A stretch of DNA of 64,000 bases from Methanosarcina sp. ERenArc_MAG2 (GTDB taxonomy: Archaea; Halobacteriota; Methanosarcinia; Methanosarcinales; Methanosarcinaceae). A program made the position numbers and the translations under genes. The stretch covers positions 124,001 to 188,000 of the forward strand of contig JAMXHR010000011.1 of the NCBI GenBank assembly GCA_023955635.1, written 5' to 3'. Below are positions 47,107 through 57,778 of the stretch, one piece after another. The notes under the pieces were generated by a model. It was given only the letters and a program-made list of their open reading frames with translations. It had not been told where the DNA came from and did no database searches. Each line of letters opens with the position of its first letter. The stretch's first letter is position 1.

Positions 47107-48021
47107 ATGGTAAAAACCGAGAAATTCATTCCAAAGGCAGTTGAAAAAATTAGCCAGGAAATAAAAGACGGGAGAGCAATTATTGCGCTATCGGGCGGCG
47201 TGGACAGTTCTGTTTGTGCGGAGCTGGCGTACAGGGCAATCGGGGACAGACTGCAGCCGATCTATATCGACACAGGTCTCATGAGGAAAGGAGAAACCGA
47301 GAGGATAAAACACATCTTCTCCCACATGAACCTGGATATTGTCTATGCAAAGGACAGATTCCTTGCATCCCTGAAGGATATTACTGACCCTGAAGAAAAA
47401 GGAAGGCTATAGGCGAGACTTTCATCCGGGTCTTTGAGGAAGAGGCGAAGAAGCTTGCGGCCGATTACCTGATTCAGGGCACGATCTACCCTGACAGGAT
47501 CGAGTCCGAAGGCGGAATCAAGTCCCACCACAACGTTGGAGGGCTGCCGAGTGTAATGGACTTCAAAAAATCGTTGAGCCTGTTGAGGACCTTTATAAAG
47601 ATGAGGTAAGAGAAGTTGCCTGGGCGCTCCAGCTACCTGACGAGATCTGCGAAAGAATGCCTTTCCCTGGCCCTGGGCTCGCTGTGCGGATTCTCGGGGA
47701 AGTTACAGAAGAGAAACTCGAGGTCGCAAGGGAAGCAAACTTTATAGTCGAAGAAGAGCTTCTTGAAAGATTCTGCCCCTGGCAGACTTTTGCCGCCGTG
47801 CTCGGTAAGGGAACAGGAGTAAAGGGAGATATCCGGGCTTACGGCTGGATCGTGGCTGTAAGGGCTGTCGGGTCAAGAGACGGAATGACTGCGGAAGCGC
47901 TCGAACTCCCTGGGATGTGCTCAAAAAGCTGGAAGCAAGAATTACCTCTGAAATCCCGAAAGTGGCCAGAGTGGTTTACGATATTACGCCCAAGCCGCCT
48001 GCAACAATAGAGTTCGAATGA
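47107..48021 (+). CDS. guaA: GMP synthase ATP-pyrophosphatase subunit, three probable assembly frameshifts
   Basis: The archaeal GuaA-B subunit (about 305 residues after repair) aminates XMP to GMP. The PP-loop [12 protein letters not shown] lies near residue 28; then [38 protein letters not shown], the dimerisation region [15 protein letters not shown], and the C-terminal [12 protein letters not shown]. Breaks lie at the GG at 47405-47406, the A run at 47565-47570 and the C run at 47908-47910, each one base short. Three independent lesions in an essential gene cannot be biological. A strong aaggag site precedes ATG 47107. Confidence 0.94.
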
Positions 48022-48190
48022 AATAGAATAGAGTTCGAATGAAATAGAGTTGTTTGAGTGAAATTAAAGCTGTAGAGTACGTATTATAGTAGAGTATAGA
48101 GTATAAAGCACAAATAATGAAGCTGATTTCCAGCTTCAAAACCTGTTTTTACAAATTCTAAAGTAAGCCATAAAGCGAGTTTTTACGCCA

Positions 48191-49229
48191 ATGACCCTGA
48201 ATAAAGCAGTAATGGAAATCCGACAGCGGATTAGAGTAAAGCCCTCTCCTACAGATGAACCTGCAGCAAGCTGGACAGGAATCGACCTTGTAAACGGGAT
48301 TCAAATAAAGACTCTCACTGTAATCTTCAAGAGCGCGGGCTGTCGCTGGGGAAAAGCTGGAGGCTGTACCATGTGCGGTTACGTCTACGACTGTGCAAGT
48401 GAGCCTCCTACCCTGGAAGATTACAAAGCCCAGCTTGCAAGAGCAATGAAGAAAGCTGAAAAGTTCCCTGAGTTCATGGTTAAAATCTTCACCTCAGGCA
48501 GTTTCCTTGACGAGCAGGAAGTCCCTCGTGAAGCAAGAGATGCGATTCTCAGAACTCTTGCAGACGATCCCAGGGTCATCAAGGTACTTGCTGAGACCCG
48601 TCCTAACTTCGTAACCGAAGAGAACGTGCCGGATTGCCTCAAGATCCTGAAAAATAAGCCCTTTGAGCTGGCTTTCGGGTTGGAGACAAGCTCAGACAGG
48701 ATCCGCAAAGACTCTATCAATAAAGGTTTTACCTTCGGGGACTTTGTCCGCGCAGCAGAAATTGCAAGAAAGAATGGTGCAACCGTAAAAGCTTACCTGA
48801 TGCTAAAGCCTCTTTTCCTTTCCGAACGCCAGGCACTGGAAGACATTGTCTGTTCCATAGATGATGCTGCTCCTTATTCTGACACTATCTCCATCAACCT
48901 CTGCAACGTCCAGAAGGGCACCCTGGTCGAAGCTCTCTGGGAAAAAGGACAATACCGCCCCCTGGCTCTGGAGCATCGTCGAAATCCTGCAAAAGGCAAA
49001 AGCTGCCCATCCTGACCTTCCTCTCATGTCAGATCCTGTAGGCGCAGGCTCAAAACGCGGCCCTCACAACTGTAAAATATGCAGCTCAGACGTTGCAGAT
49101 TCTCTCAGGACTTTCTCGATCACCCAGAACCCGGCAGACCTCAGTAAAACAGACTGTGAATGCAAAGAGCTCTGGAAAAAAGTCCTGGAACTAGAAGACT
49201 TCACCTACGGAACTCCCATTTTAGATTAA
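48191..49229 (+). CDS. raSEA: Archaeosine biosynthesis radical SAM protein RaSEA, probable assembly frameshift
   Basis: About 345 residues. The iron-sulfur/SAM motif lies in SAGCRWGKAGGCTMCGY, followed by FTSGSFLDEQEVP, VLAETRPNFV, FELAFGLETSSDRIRKDSIN and a C-terminal cysteine group (CKICSSD, CECKELW). RaSEA works with ArcS to convert the preQ0-derived lysine adduct into archaeosine in tRNA. The frame breaks at the C run 48958-48962, where the length is one too long (or two too short), giving PWLWSIVEIL after repair. Confidence 0.86.
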
Positions 49230-49283
49230 AAATATTGAAAAAAGAGACCACCTGAGAAATATAATCTGAGAAATATAATATTA

Positions 49284-49364
49284 CTTACCCATAAGTTAGT
49301 CCTCTTGAGCGAAGCTTAGTATCATATCTCTAAATTAGCCCTATTGAGCAAAGCGAAACGGGCC
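49284..49364. repeat. Two units of a dispersed palindromic repeat
   Basis: The segments ttagtcctcttgagcgaagc and ttagccctattgagcaaagc (the second continuing cgaaacgggc, which pairs with its start) are related to each other and to 55861-55909. They lie downstream of raSEA and may act as terminator or processing hairpins. The rest of the 49230-49454 gap has a small tandem duplication (ctgagaaatataat twice). Confidence 0.5.
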
Positions 49365-49454
49365 GCGTAGTGTAGCAATTATATCGCAACTTCCAGAAAA
49401 TCTCCGATTTCCTGTGATCCCGATGCGTAACTAGGGAAACAGATATTTTATCTT

Positions 49455-49961
49455 TCATTTGAATTGGATGGGAATATTGTACCTGGCCATAATGATAAGG
49501 TCGGCATACTTCCCATCTTTAATTATTGCATACTTTTTCTTTCCCTCGGCCTCAAATCCAAAGTACTGGTAAAGGCTAATAGCCCTTTCGTTGTCCGTGG
49601 TAACATCAAGCTCGATTCTTACAAGCATGAGCCAGTTATCTGCAAGGTCCAGAATGTTTTCAATTAATTTCTTCCCAATACCTTGCCCTTGGTATTCAGT
49701 CCTTACCATCATGCCGAGGAAAGCTGAGTGTCTCTGTCTGGCGCTTTTCAAAATATGGATCCCTATCATTCCGATGACTTTTCCTTCGAATTCAGCTACC
49801 AGTATATGGTCATCAATGCCCATGTTACCGAGGAATCCCTCTGTGAAAGCAATAGTTTCAGTGGTCAGGGCAAGCGTATTAGCCCTGATCCCTTCTTGTC
49901 TTCTCATCTCATTAATGTCTTCGGCATCTCTCAACCTGACTGGCCTGAAAATTAGATCCAT
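49455..49961 (-). CDS. GNAT-family N-acetyltransferase
   Basis: The complete 168-residue GNAT shows FRPVRLRDAEDINEMRRQEG at the N terminus, HILVAEFEGKVIGMIGI as strand pair 2-4, and the acetyl-CoA loop GMMVRTEYQGQGIGKKLIE. A C-terminal IELDVTTDNERAISLYQYFG follows. The LDV..N..AI.LY..FGF pattern resembles RimJ/RimL-type or small-molecule acetyltransferases. The substrate is unknown. It is a single gene near argB on the same strand, with a 76-bp gap. Confidence 0.87.
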   Translation of the reverse strand: MDLIFRPVRLRDAEDINEMRRQEGIRANTLALTTETIAFTEGFLGNMGIDDHILVAEFEGKVIGMIGIHILKSARQRHSAFLGMMVRTEYQGQGIGKKLIENILDLADNWLMLVRIELDVTTDNERAISLYQYFGFEAEGKKKYAIIKDGKYADLIIMARYNIPIQFK

Positions 49962-50037
49962 AAACCTTCACTTCTTAATCTTTTTTTATTAGAAATTCAT
50001 CAGAAATCCCGAGTCGTTTATAATGAGTCGTTTATAA

Positions 50038-50937
50038 TTATTCTTTTGGCTTTTCCGGCTGGTAGACCATGGTTCCGATTCCACAGTCGGTAAAGAGCTC
50101 AAGAAGCATGGAGTGAGAAACGCTTCCATTTATTATATGGGCCCTCTCAACCCCGCTTTTTATTGCCACGGCTGCACCCTTGATTTTAGGGATCATACCT
50201 CCCTTTATAATGCCTTCTGCGATAAGAGGGTCGATATCATCCAGAGTTACACGGGAGACGCGGCTACTGGGATCATTCAAATTTCTCAGGAGGCCTGATA
50301 CATCAGTCATCAGTATGAGTTTTTTGGCACGCAGGGCTGCAGCAATATCACCTGCTACAGTATCGGCATTAATATTCAGAGCATTGCCCTGCGCATCCAC
50401 AGCAATGGGAGAGATGACAGGAATATAACCATTTTCAAGCACTATGTGGAGAATATCAGGATTAATGACTTCACTTTCCCCAACCCAGCCGATATCCACT
50501 TCAGTCTCAATACCGTCAACAATTACTCTTTTGACAGCCTGCTTATGGCCCAGGATCATCCTTCCGTCGTAACCCGTAAGCCCGATACCTTTTCCTCCCG
50601 AAATTCCTATAAGAGATACGATTTTGGTATTGATATTCCCGACAAGGACCATCCTGGCAATTTCCATGGTTTCGTCGTCTGTAATACGGAGGCCCTGGAA
50701 AAATTCAGCCTTTTTGCCCAGACGTTCCATTTTTTCCGTAATCTCGGGCCCGCCTCCGTGTACGATAACGGGTTTGATTCCTACATAACGCAGGAGCACA
50801 ACGTCTTTTATAATATCCTCCATAATCTGGGCGCTAACCATTGCATTTCCGCCCACTTTGATAACCATGATTGAATCATAGAATTCCTGCATATAAGGCA
50901 AGGCTTCAATAAGCACGTTCTCTCTTTTCAGTTCCAT
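50038..50937 (-). CDS. argB: Acetylglutamate kinase
   Basis: The complete 299-residue ArgB phosphorylates N-acetylglutamate in arginine synthesis. It shows VIKVGGNAM near the N terminus, VIVHGGGPEITEKM, GLRITDDETMEIARMVLVG, NINADTVAGDIAAAL, LILMTDVSGLL, and GGMIPKIKGAAVAIKSGV. Starts at ATG 50937. No lesion. Confidence 0.96.
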   Translation of the reverse strand: MELKRENVLIEALPYMQEFYDSIMVIKVGGNAMVSAQIMEDIIKDVVLLRYVGIKPVIVHGGGPEITEKMERLGKKAEFFQGLRITDDETMEIARMVLVGNINTKIVSLIGISGGKGIGLTGYDGRMILGHKQAVKRVIVDGIETEVDIGWVGESEVINPDILHIVLENGYIPVISPIAVDAQGNALNINADTVAGDIAAALRAKKLILMTDVSGLLRNLNDPSSRVSRVTLDDIDPLIAEGIIKGGMIPKIKGAAVAIKSGVERAHIINGSVSHSMLLELFTDCGIGTMVYQPEKPKE

Positions 50938-51177
50938 GATGTAGAAATCAGAAAATCTATTTTTAAACTTGTCGTTAAACGTTCAGAATAAAAACTCGGA
51001 GAGACTATGTAAAGAAACAAAAATAATATGATTAAAGTTCGGGAGGATAATGAAATAAACTAGCCTGGATAGCATTAAAATTAAAGACCGGTCCAGGCTA
51101 AATCTCTCTGGTTATTGAAAAGAAAAAGAAAGAACCCCGATTTTCAGGGTATGTGAGAGAAATTAGGCTTATTAGGT

Positions 51178-51462
51178 TTATTCGATTTTTTCTATTTTTT
51201 CTTTCTTGACAAAGGGTTTGCTGATTTTCTCAGGCATCCAGGCAGGCCTGTTTTTGGGGGCTGCGACAAGTTCCTTCCATGCCTTGAAAACGTGCACCTT
51301 CTTTGTCCCGCGTTCTCTGAGGCGGATGATATCCGGCTTGGGTTTAGTCCCGTCACCCCGGTTTGCAGCTTTCAGCGCAGCCTGACGAGGCTGTTTTCCA
51401 GTGAAGACACCGTGCTCATTGCCTTCTTCGTCTCGTAAAACAAAATTTCTTGTGTTGGACAT
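51178..51462 (-). CDS. Non-histone chromosomal protein MC1
   Basis: The 94-residue DNA-bending protein of Methanosarcina chromatin shows MSNTRNFVLRDEEGNEHGVF, then KQPRQAALKAANRGDGTKP, and a basic C terminus with AWMPEKISKPFVKKEK. ATG 51462 follows a perfect gaggtgac site; an in-frame extension to 51495 is not needed. A clear TATA element lies about 50 bp upstream. Highly abundant in relatives. Confidence 0.95.
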   Translation of the reverse strand: MSNTRNFVLRDEEGNEHGVFTGKQPRQAALKAANRGDGTKPKPDIIRLRERGTKKVHVFKAWKELVAAPKNRPAWMPEKISKPFVKKEKIEKIE

Positions 51463-51510
51463 AAAGGTCACCTCGCAAATTGTATTGCTAGACACTGATT
51501 AAGTTTTAAA

Positions 51511-51520
51511 GTATATAAAA
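51511..51520 (-). promoter_or_regulatory. TATA box of the MC1 gene
   Basis: On the minus strand ttttatatac lies about 50 bp upstream of ATG 51462. It is the right distance for a short leader and a strong archaeal promoter. Confidence 0.6.
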
Positions 51521-51868
51521 TCTTTCTTCAGGATGTTGCCTGTAGTTATTGATTTATGCAAAATTCACCCCCATCTGTGAAGGGCTTATAAACTAAATTT
51601 TTCTGTATTGTTGTCAAAATGGGAAATATTTAAATATTTATATCTTGTTAGGAGTGCAGTCCAAAATAGGTTTCAGGAAATGGATTTTGGGCACTTTTGA
51701 GATTTAGATTTTATTGTACTTTTGGAAAAGAACATGAAAGCACAAGCTTTACATGCTATAACTCCTTATGGTCATTATATTTTTCCAAATGGATATAATA
51801 AAATTACGTATTTGTCAAAAATTCTTTCTACAAATCAAACATTCATTTTTTCACGGATCTGGTTAATT
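51521..51868. other. Region between divergent MC1 and mptA, with long mptA leader
   Basis: A TATA-like aaatatttatatc at about 51630-51642 points toward mptA but is over 200 bp from the chosen start. The mptA frame stays open upstream to TTG 51722. The extra codons ([17 protein letters not shown]) do not belong to the family, so they are either leader or an unusual extension. Confidence 0.45.
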
Positions 51869-52828
51869 ATGGAACATTGTACCTTCAACCTCCCGGACGT
51901 CCAGGCCAGCAAACCAAGCATAGCTATCAACCTTACCCGCGTTGGGGTAACAAATATGAAGAAACTGGTTGAGATAAAACGTAAAGACAAACGTCCTATC
52001 GTACTGATTTCAACGTTCGACGTTTTTGTTGACCTACCCTCCGACCGGAAGGGAGCAAACCTCTCAAGGAACTTCGAAGCTGTAGACGAGGTGCTGGAAA
52101 AGGTGCTCAGTACACCTGTATACGAAATTGAGCAACTTTGCAGTGATATTGCACATAACCTTCTTGGAAGGCATGAATATGCCAACAAGGCCGAAGTTCG
52201 GATGAAAAGCGAATATATGATCAGACGTGAGTCCCCAGCAACAGGAATCAAATGCCAGGAAGTCGTGAATATCTTTGCTGAAGCATCTGCTGTAAGGGGA
52301 CATGGCGACGATAACTATTTTGATGTAAAGAAATTGATAGGTGCCGAAGTTGTAGGAATGACAGCTTGTCCCTGCGCTCAGGAGATTATGAGAGATAAAG
52401 CTGCAAATGAGCTCTCAGATCTTGGAGTTGACAGAGACACGATCATAAAATTTCTGGAAAAGGTTCCCATGGCTACCCATAACCAGCGCGGGAAGGGTAT
52501 TATCTCAATCAAGGTAGCACACGACTTCGATGTTTCCCTTGAGAATATTATCAATATTATTGAGCACTCCATGAGTTCCAGCGTTTATGAGGTCCTGAAA
52601 CGCTCAGACGAAAAAGTAGTTGTAGAAACTGCGCATATGAACCCGAAATTCGTGGAAGACTGCGTAAGAACTATGGCAGACAATATAGTAAAAGAGTTTC
52701 CGAACCTTCCTGATAATGCAGTAATCACCATCAAACAGACCAATGAGGAAAGTATTCACAGACACAATGCTTTTGCCGAAAGGGTTGCCCTGATGGGAGA
52801 TCTCAGGATGGAAATTAATCAAAGTTAA
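51869..52828 (+). CDS. mptA: GTP cyclohydrolase MptA (methanopterin synthesis)
   Basis: MptA is the Fe(II)-dependent GTP cyclohydrolase that starts methanopterin synthesis. From ATG 51869 the 319-residue protein begins [17 protein letters not shown]. It contains [12 protein letters not shown], the [20 protein letters not shown] region, [26 protein letters not shown] and a C-terminal [16 protein letters not shown]. The TTG at 51722 would add 49 residues outside the family norm. A weak ribosome-binding site is seen at 51869. Confidence 0.93.
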   Translation: MEHCTFNLPDVQASKPSIAINLTRVGVTNMKKLVEIKRKDKRPIVLISTFDVFVDLPSDRKGANLSRNFEAVDEVLEKVLSTPVYEIEQLCSDIAHNLLGRHEYANKAEVRMKSEYMIRRESPATGIKCQEVVNIFAEASAVRGHGDDNYFDVKKLIGAEVVGMTACPCAQEIMRDKAANELSDLGVDRDTIIKFLEKVPMATHNQRGKGIISIKVAHDFDVSLENIINIIEHSMSSSVYEVLKRSDEKVVVETAHMNPKFVEDCVRTMADNIVKEFPNLPDNAVITIKQTNEESIHRHNAFAERVALMGDLRMEINQS

Positions 52829-53027
52829 AGAGAGATAAATCAATAGCTTTTTTATTTTGTGAACCTGGAAGTTTCTGAAAAAGCTCTGCTTGACGGAAAC
52901 TTCTCAAAGGTTCAAGCCACACAAAACTTTATTAGAAGACCTGAATAAACTATAAGCAATTAGTTATAAGAAGGGACTTGCAGGGCCTATAAAATGCCAG
53001 CGTCCTGGAAGCCCTCGAGGTGAAAGC

Positions 53028-53354
53028 ATGGCTGATGCTGAAGGAGTTACCGCGGTAGGGCGGAACAAAAAAACCATTAAAGTGGGAGATGCTGTTAAGT
53101 ACGTAAACAGCGATACAGTCAGCCGCGTGACTGAGATCAAAAAGGACGAGCAGGGGAAAGTGTGGGTTCTGCTTGAAAGTACCGATCTTTGGTACAGGGA
53201 AGAGACTCTGGAACCAACTGACATTAAACCTAAAGAAAAGAAAGAAGAAAGGAAACTCACTACAGAAGAGCTGGAAGAAAGATTCAGGAAAGAGACAGAA
53301 ACACTACAGGGTTTCGAGGTCGGAAAAGCTGGAGGTGGAGGAGCAGGAGGTTAA
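53028..53354 (+). CDS. DUF2098-like protein
   Basis: A 108-residue soluble protein, AVGRNKKTIKVGDAVKYVNS then VSRVTEIKKDEQGKVWVLLE and STDLWYREETLEPTD, followed by a lysine/glutamate-rich tail ending in glycines. The SH3-like beta core VGDAVKYVNS..G.V..I matches the DUF2098 family of methanogens. Function unknown. A gaggtgaaagc site precedes ATG 53028. Confidence 0.78.
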   Translation: MADAEGVTAVGRNKKTIKVGDAVKYVNSDTVSRVTEIKKDEQGKVWVLLESTDLWYREETLEPTDIKPKEKKEERKLTTEELEERFRKETETLQGFEVGKAGGGGAGG

Positions 53355-53446
53355 TTTTCCTGCCTGAATTTTAGTAACCTTCTCTTTTAAGCTTTCCTTT
53401 TTTCCCAGATTTCAAAAGATTTCCTGGAATTATCAGTTTTTCAGGA

Positions 53447-54879
53447 TCATTTTTCCTGTAGTTTTATCCTTTGTGCAAGGATACATTTCCCACCGTGTCT
53501 GCCTCCAAGAGGATTTTGTGGGGAGCCCAGGGAGTTCATGCAGCGTGCCATCACGGCTGCACCTCTTGCAAGTCCGTCATCTACAAAGACTACACGTTCG
53601 TCTATTCTCGGAGCAAGGTTCATTTCTTCAAGGCACTTCAGGATCAGTTTGGGTTTGTTCCCTGTAATACCTGCCCTGCCGGTAATTCCGATAGTTGTAT
53701 CTTCAAAAATAAGCCTTTCTTCTTTTGCGACCTTGATAAGCCTGCAGACAACACCTGCCATAACCTCATCAATGACCGCATATACAATCTGAAGTCCATA
53801 GGTTTTACAGATTTCCATACCTATAGCACTGAGTTTACCCATATCGGTACCGTTTTTTCCTACATCGCAACCTATAAGCGTTACACCTATCTGCTCGGCT
53901 GCATCCGGCCTTACAGGCACGCTTCCGTACCTCTTTCTATCCTTTGGAACTTTTTCTATAATAATGAGTTCATGAATACGCCTTGCATACTCCTCAATCG
54001 CTTTAGCCTTCATCTTCAAGGTAAGGAAAGAAGGCGGTTTCTGTTTCTCAAAGACTTCGAGAGCAGTTCCTACTTTTGAATCCACTATTTTCGAACCCCG
54101 AATAATAGCATCAGGAATTGCTCCGGCATAGCCGCAAAAGTTTCCCACTGTTTTTGCATAAGGCTGGTCTGAATTTGTGATCCTGCCATCAAGGGTTGTC
54201 CCGAAGTCAATTGAAATGCAGGGATTTCTGAAATCAACATCTGTAAGTTTGGCGGCTTCCTTAATTCCTGCTGTTGCAAGCTCCCCTTCCATTTCGTTTG
54301 CAACAATTTCAACACCAGTTGAACCTATAGGGGGCAATACTCCGGCTACAGCCCCATCAAAGATTACTTTTTCCAGTTTACTGTATTTCTGGAACTTTTT
54401 AGAGATATTTGAAATAGACATCGGGGGGTCATATTCTTTGGAGGAACACCTGCCATAAGGCAGCCGTCTGCCAGAGCTTTGATGAATTCACCCACCTCTT
54501 CAGGAGAATCGAATCCTGCAACAACACCAGTGGAGCGTACCACAAAATTCAGATCAGTTTTTACATCCAGACTCGCTCTTTCCAGTGATTCGGTAAGCGT
54601 GCTACGCACCAGCTCCGCAACGGCCTCACGGGTAAGTTCCACACCTGTAAGCGTTTTTCCGAATACGGTTTCTCCAGGTCTCGGAGGACGGACATCCCTG
54701 GTCATCCGTACGACCTTATTTATGATATGGGTCCTGCCAGTATCCATATTGGTAGCCGTAAGGATAGATTTGGTTGTGGTATTTCCAACCTCTAAGGAAG
54801 CCACGATAAAGAAGGGTTTGGACTTAAGGTCAATCAAACGAACTTGAGGGGATTCTGTGATTCTTGGTTTTAGAGCCAT
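53447..54879 (-). CDS. Methanogenesis marker protein 14, probable assembly frameshift
   Basis: After one repair this protein has about 477 residues. The N-terminal ASKHA-like part (FIVASLEVGNTTTKSILTA, GETVFGKTLTGVELTREAV) runs into PPKNMTPPMSISNISKKFQK. The C-terminal part follows, with ISIDFGTTLDGRITNSDQPY, ITGRAGITGNKPKLIL and VFVDDGLARGAAVMARCMNSLG. It matches the methanogen-restricted marker 14 family, possibly an ATP-dependent maturation factor; its role is unproven. The G run at 54423-54428 is one base short. Starts at ATG 54879. Confidence 0.82.
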
Positions 54880-55860
54880 TTTTAATTTCTTCCTGTGAGT
54901 CTGTACATGAATGCAATTTAAAGAGGGATTACTTTGAAAGCTTATTCGAAGACAATTAAAGCGTATTTGAAGCTTATTAAGACTAAACTGAAGTCAATTG
55001 GAACAAATCGAATATAACACTTGGAGACAACATGTGAGCATCAAAATACTTCTGGAGAAACAATATCTCCGGAACTCTATGAGAACTCAAACAAAAATAT
55101 AGTTTATTAAAAGATTAAAGAAAATATTCACCAAAGTCTATAATAACCTTTGCTAAAATATTCAAACGGAAAATTCAGTGAGGTTTCAACCTTATCTACA
55201 TCTTTAATCTCATCCCTATCTACGATGCTATTCCCGTTTAACCTGCTTTTAGTGCTTATATTAGTATCTGCTTTTAGTGCTTGTCTTTCAGTGCCTGCTT
55301 TTTAGTATTTGCCTTTTAGTCTGCCTTTTCGTTCACTTCACATACATTCTATGAAGAATATTTGGGACTTCAGAGAGCGATATTTTCAGATGAATCCCTA
55401 ATAAAAGTCCATAAGAATAAATTATAACACATAATAAAGAGCATAAATTATAAATGGCACACCTATAAAAAAATAGATATTATAACAACTGTAAAAAAAT
55501 ATACATTATAACAACTGTAAAAAATATAATAATCAATAATTCTTTAAGGCTGGCACTAAATTCATCTCGGGAATGAAGTACCTGGCAAAATCCAGACGTT
55601 TTCACGTAAACCTGTAGCGAAGACCTTTAAAATGCAAACAAAGTTCGATGTGCTGGAAAAAAGTGTAATCCAGCTCACCCGAAGACTTAGTGAAAAGAAA
55701 AAATATCTTTTGGAAAACTGAAAAAGTCCAGATGTACGATCTCCGCAGGAGAGTAGGCATAAAAAAGCAGAATGAAAATATACCCTTCTTAAGCAAGCGA
55801 AAAAAGGAAAAAGAATCGCGGGATCATCTTTTTAATCTTCCTGAAAAAGCTCAATTCTAC

Positions 55861-55909
55861 TGCCCATAAATTAGTCCTCTTGAGTGAGCGAAGCGAGTGA
55901 AAAGGACAG
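55861..55909. repeat. Palindromic dispersed repeat
   Basis: The unit attagtcctcttgagtgag with gcgaagcgagtgaaaaggac forms a hairpin. Its left half matches the segment at 49294-49313 (ttagtcctcttgag). A second, related run of ggacagcgt occurs twice right after it. This is likely a genus-typical extragenic repeat. Confidence 0.5.
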
Positions 55910-55970
55910 CGTGCTCCAGAAGCGGAACTCGGGAAGGACAGCGTACTCCCGAGGTGCAATTCAAGAGATG

Positions 55971-55984
55971 AATATATATTTATT
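55971..55984 (+). promoter_or_regulatory. TATA-like promoter of gatCAB
   Basis: The stretch aatatatatttatt lies about 75 bp before the gatC start, consistent with a transcript start about 50 bp upstream of gatC. Confidence 0.5.
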
Positions 55985-56056
55985 TCATTAACCTGTTTCT
56001 ATTATTTAGCACCAATGGCATTCTATTCATGACCATTCTATTTTTGAGGAACTTTC

Positions 56057-56338
56057 ATGATCACAAAAGAAGATGTAGAACACATCGGCTGGCTTGCTCG
56101 CATTGATATCAGCGAACAGGAAACAGTCGAATACATGGAAAAACTTAACTCAGTATTGGGATACTTCGGACAGCTTGATGAATTGCCGACCGGTGATATA
56201 GCTCCCACTTATCATGTGGCTGAGATCTATAACGTGTTCAGGGAGGATGTGGTGGAAGAATGCCTTCCGCAGGAAACTGTTCTTGCAAACACCGAACACA
56301 AACAGGATGGGACTTTCAGAGTCCCGAAAATCGGCTGA
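56057..56338 (+). CDS. gatC: Asp/Glu-tRNA amidotransferase subunit C
   Basis: The 93-residue GatC wraps GatA and GatB. It shows TKEDVEHIGWLARIDISEQE, LNSVLGYFGQLDELPT, and a C-terminal FRVPKIG. First gene of gatCAB; gatA starts 12 bp downstream with its own ggaggat site. Confidence 0.94.
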   Translation: MITKEDVEHIGWLARIDISEQETVEYMEKLNSVLGYFGQLDELPTGDIAPTYHVAEIYNVFREDVVEECLPQETVLANTEHKQDGTFRVPKIG

Positions 56339-56350
56339 GGAGGATTTATA

Positions 56351-57778
56351 ATGGCAAAGTGGATGAGTGTTGCACAGGTTAAAGAGAAAATTGAAGAAAA
56401 CTCAGCCGAAGAGGTAACAGCTCGTTACCTCGAAGTTATAGAAAAGAGTAAAATTAACGGCTATGTAACAGTTTCCGAAAAGTCCCTTGAACAGGCCAGA
56501 AAAATCGATGTCGAGGGACATGAGGGTTCCCTGGCAGGCGTGCCAATTGCAATTAAGGATAACATTTCCGTAATCGGGCTGCCAACTAGCTGTGGCTCGA
56601 AAATTCTTGAGGGTTATGTCCCTCCATTCAATGCTCATGTTATCGAAAAACTTCTTGCTGCAGGCGCAGTAATCCTTGGAAAGACCAACATGGACGAGTT
56701 TGCAATGGGTTCTTCGACTGAAACCAGCTATTTCGGACCTACTGCAAATCCCTGGGATCTTGAAAGAGTACCTGGCGGGTCTTCCGGTGGCAGTGCAGCA
56801 GTTGTTGCAGCAGGAGAAGCTCCTTTTGCTCTTGGTTCGGATACCGGGGGATCTGTACGCTGTCCTGCAGCTTTCTGCGGGGTTGTTGGGCTTAAACCAA
56901 CGTATGGGGCAGTTTCAAGGTATGGAGTTATAGCTTACGCAAATTCCCTTGAACAGGTCGGGCCTCTTGCAAACAATGTGGCAGATATTGCAGTGCTAAT
57001 GGATGTTATCGCTGGCTACGACCGCAAGGACTCTACTTCGATTGACAGTAAAACCGAATACCAGAAAGCCCTTGTAGATGATGTAAAAAACCTGAAAATC
57101 GGGATTCCGAAGGAGTTTTTCGGGGAAGGCATCCATCCAGATGTTGAAAAAGCAATATGGAATGCCATACACAAATATGAAAACCTCGGAGCGACCTGGG
57201 AAGAAGTCTCGATGCCGAATATAAAGTATGCTCTTGCTTCTTATTATATAATTGCAATGAGCGAAGCATCCTCAAACCTGGCAAGGTTTGACGGAACACG
57301 CTATGGATTTAGAGAAAACGGCGAAAACTGGCATTCCATGGTTTCAAAGACCAGAGCTGAGGGGTTCGGGACAGAAGTGAAGAGAAGAATTCTCCTCGGA
57401 ACCTATGCCCTTTCGGCAGGATATCACGACAAGTATTATTTAAAAGCCTTGAAGGTCAGAACTCTTGTGAAGCAGGACTTTGATAATGCTCTTTTGAAAG
57501 TTGACCTGCTCATGGCTCCAACTATGCCGAACCCTGCTTTTAAGATAGGGGAAAAAATTGAAGACCCACTTACTCTCTACCTCTCGGACGTGAATACCTG
57601 CCCGATAAATCTTGCAGGCGTGCCCTCAATTTCAATGCCTTGCGGCTTCACTGACGGGCTTCCGATAGGGCTTCAGATAATGGGCAAACCCTTTGATGAG
57701 CCGACTGTCCTGCGTGCAGCCTACACTTTCGAGCAGAATACCGATTACCATACAAAAAGGCCTCCGGAGGTGGCGTAA
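56351..57778 (+). CDS. gatA: Asp/Glu-tRNA amidotransferase subunit A
   Basis: The complete 475-residue amidase subunit releases ammonia from glutamine. The Ser-cisSer-Lys apparatus is visible: the lysine in [10 protein letters not shown], the cis-serine and nucleophile region [20 protein letters not shown] and [15 protein letters not shown]. In archaea, which use GatDE for glutamine, GatCAB mainly makes Asn-tRNA. The gatB start follows its stop directly. Confidence 0.96.
   Translation: MAKWMSVAQVKEKIEENSAEEVTARYLEVIEKSKINGYVTVSEKSLEQARKIDVEGHEGSLAGVPIAIKDNISVIGLPTSCGSKILEGYVPPFNAHVIEKLLAAGAVILGKTNMDEFAMGSSTETSYFGPTANPWDLERVPGGSSGGSAAVVAAGEAPFALGSDTGGSVRCPAAFCGVVGLKPTYGAVSRYGVIAYANSLEQVGPLANNVADIAVLMDVIAGYDRKDSTSIDSKTEYQKALVDDVKNLKIGIPKEFFGEGIHPDVEKAIWNAIHKYENLGATWEEVSMPNIKYALASYYIIAMSEASSNLARFDGTRYGFRENGENWHSMVSKTRAEGFGTEVKRRILLGTYALSAGYHDKYYLKALKVRTLVKQDFDNALLKVDLLMAPTMPNPAFKIGEKIEDPLTLYLSDVNTCPINLAGVPSISMPCGFTDGLPIGLQIMGKPFDEPTVLRAAYTFEQNTDYHTKRPPEVA

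Larger units (their letters stand above)
54880..56056. other. Long intergenic region upstream of gatC
   Basis: These 1177 bases hold no gene I can support. They include an oligo-repetitive part near 55245-55325 (units like gcttttagtgcttg), a duplicated tataacaactgtaaaaaa at about 55482 and 55507, and short open stretches at 55632-55722 and 55734-55869 without family resemblance. A palindromic repeat and the gat promoter lie at the right end. Confidence 0.45.

Noticed and set aside
47107..48021. guaA as a pseudogene with three stop-generating frameshifts
   Set aside because: Protein conservation is perfect on both sides of each break, every break is a single missing base at a run, and the gene is essential. 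Sequence error is far more likely.
49359..49430. tRNA-like start gggccgcgtagtgtagc
   Set aside because: The D-arm-like word is followed by no anticodon stem, no T-loop (ttcgaatc type) and no matching acceptor strand. It is part of a palindromic repeat.
55602..55869. Small frames (64 codons minus; 29 and 45 codons plus) upstream of gatC
   Set aside because: They overlap each other on both strands, lack good ribosome-binding sites and match no family I know.
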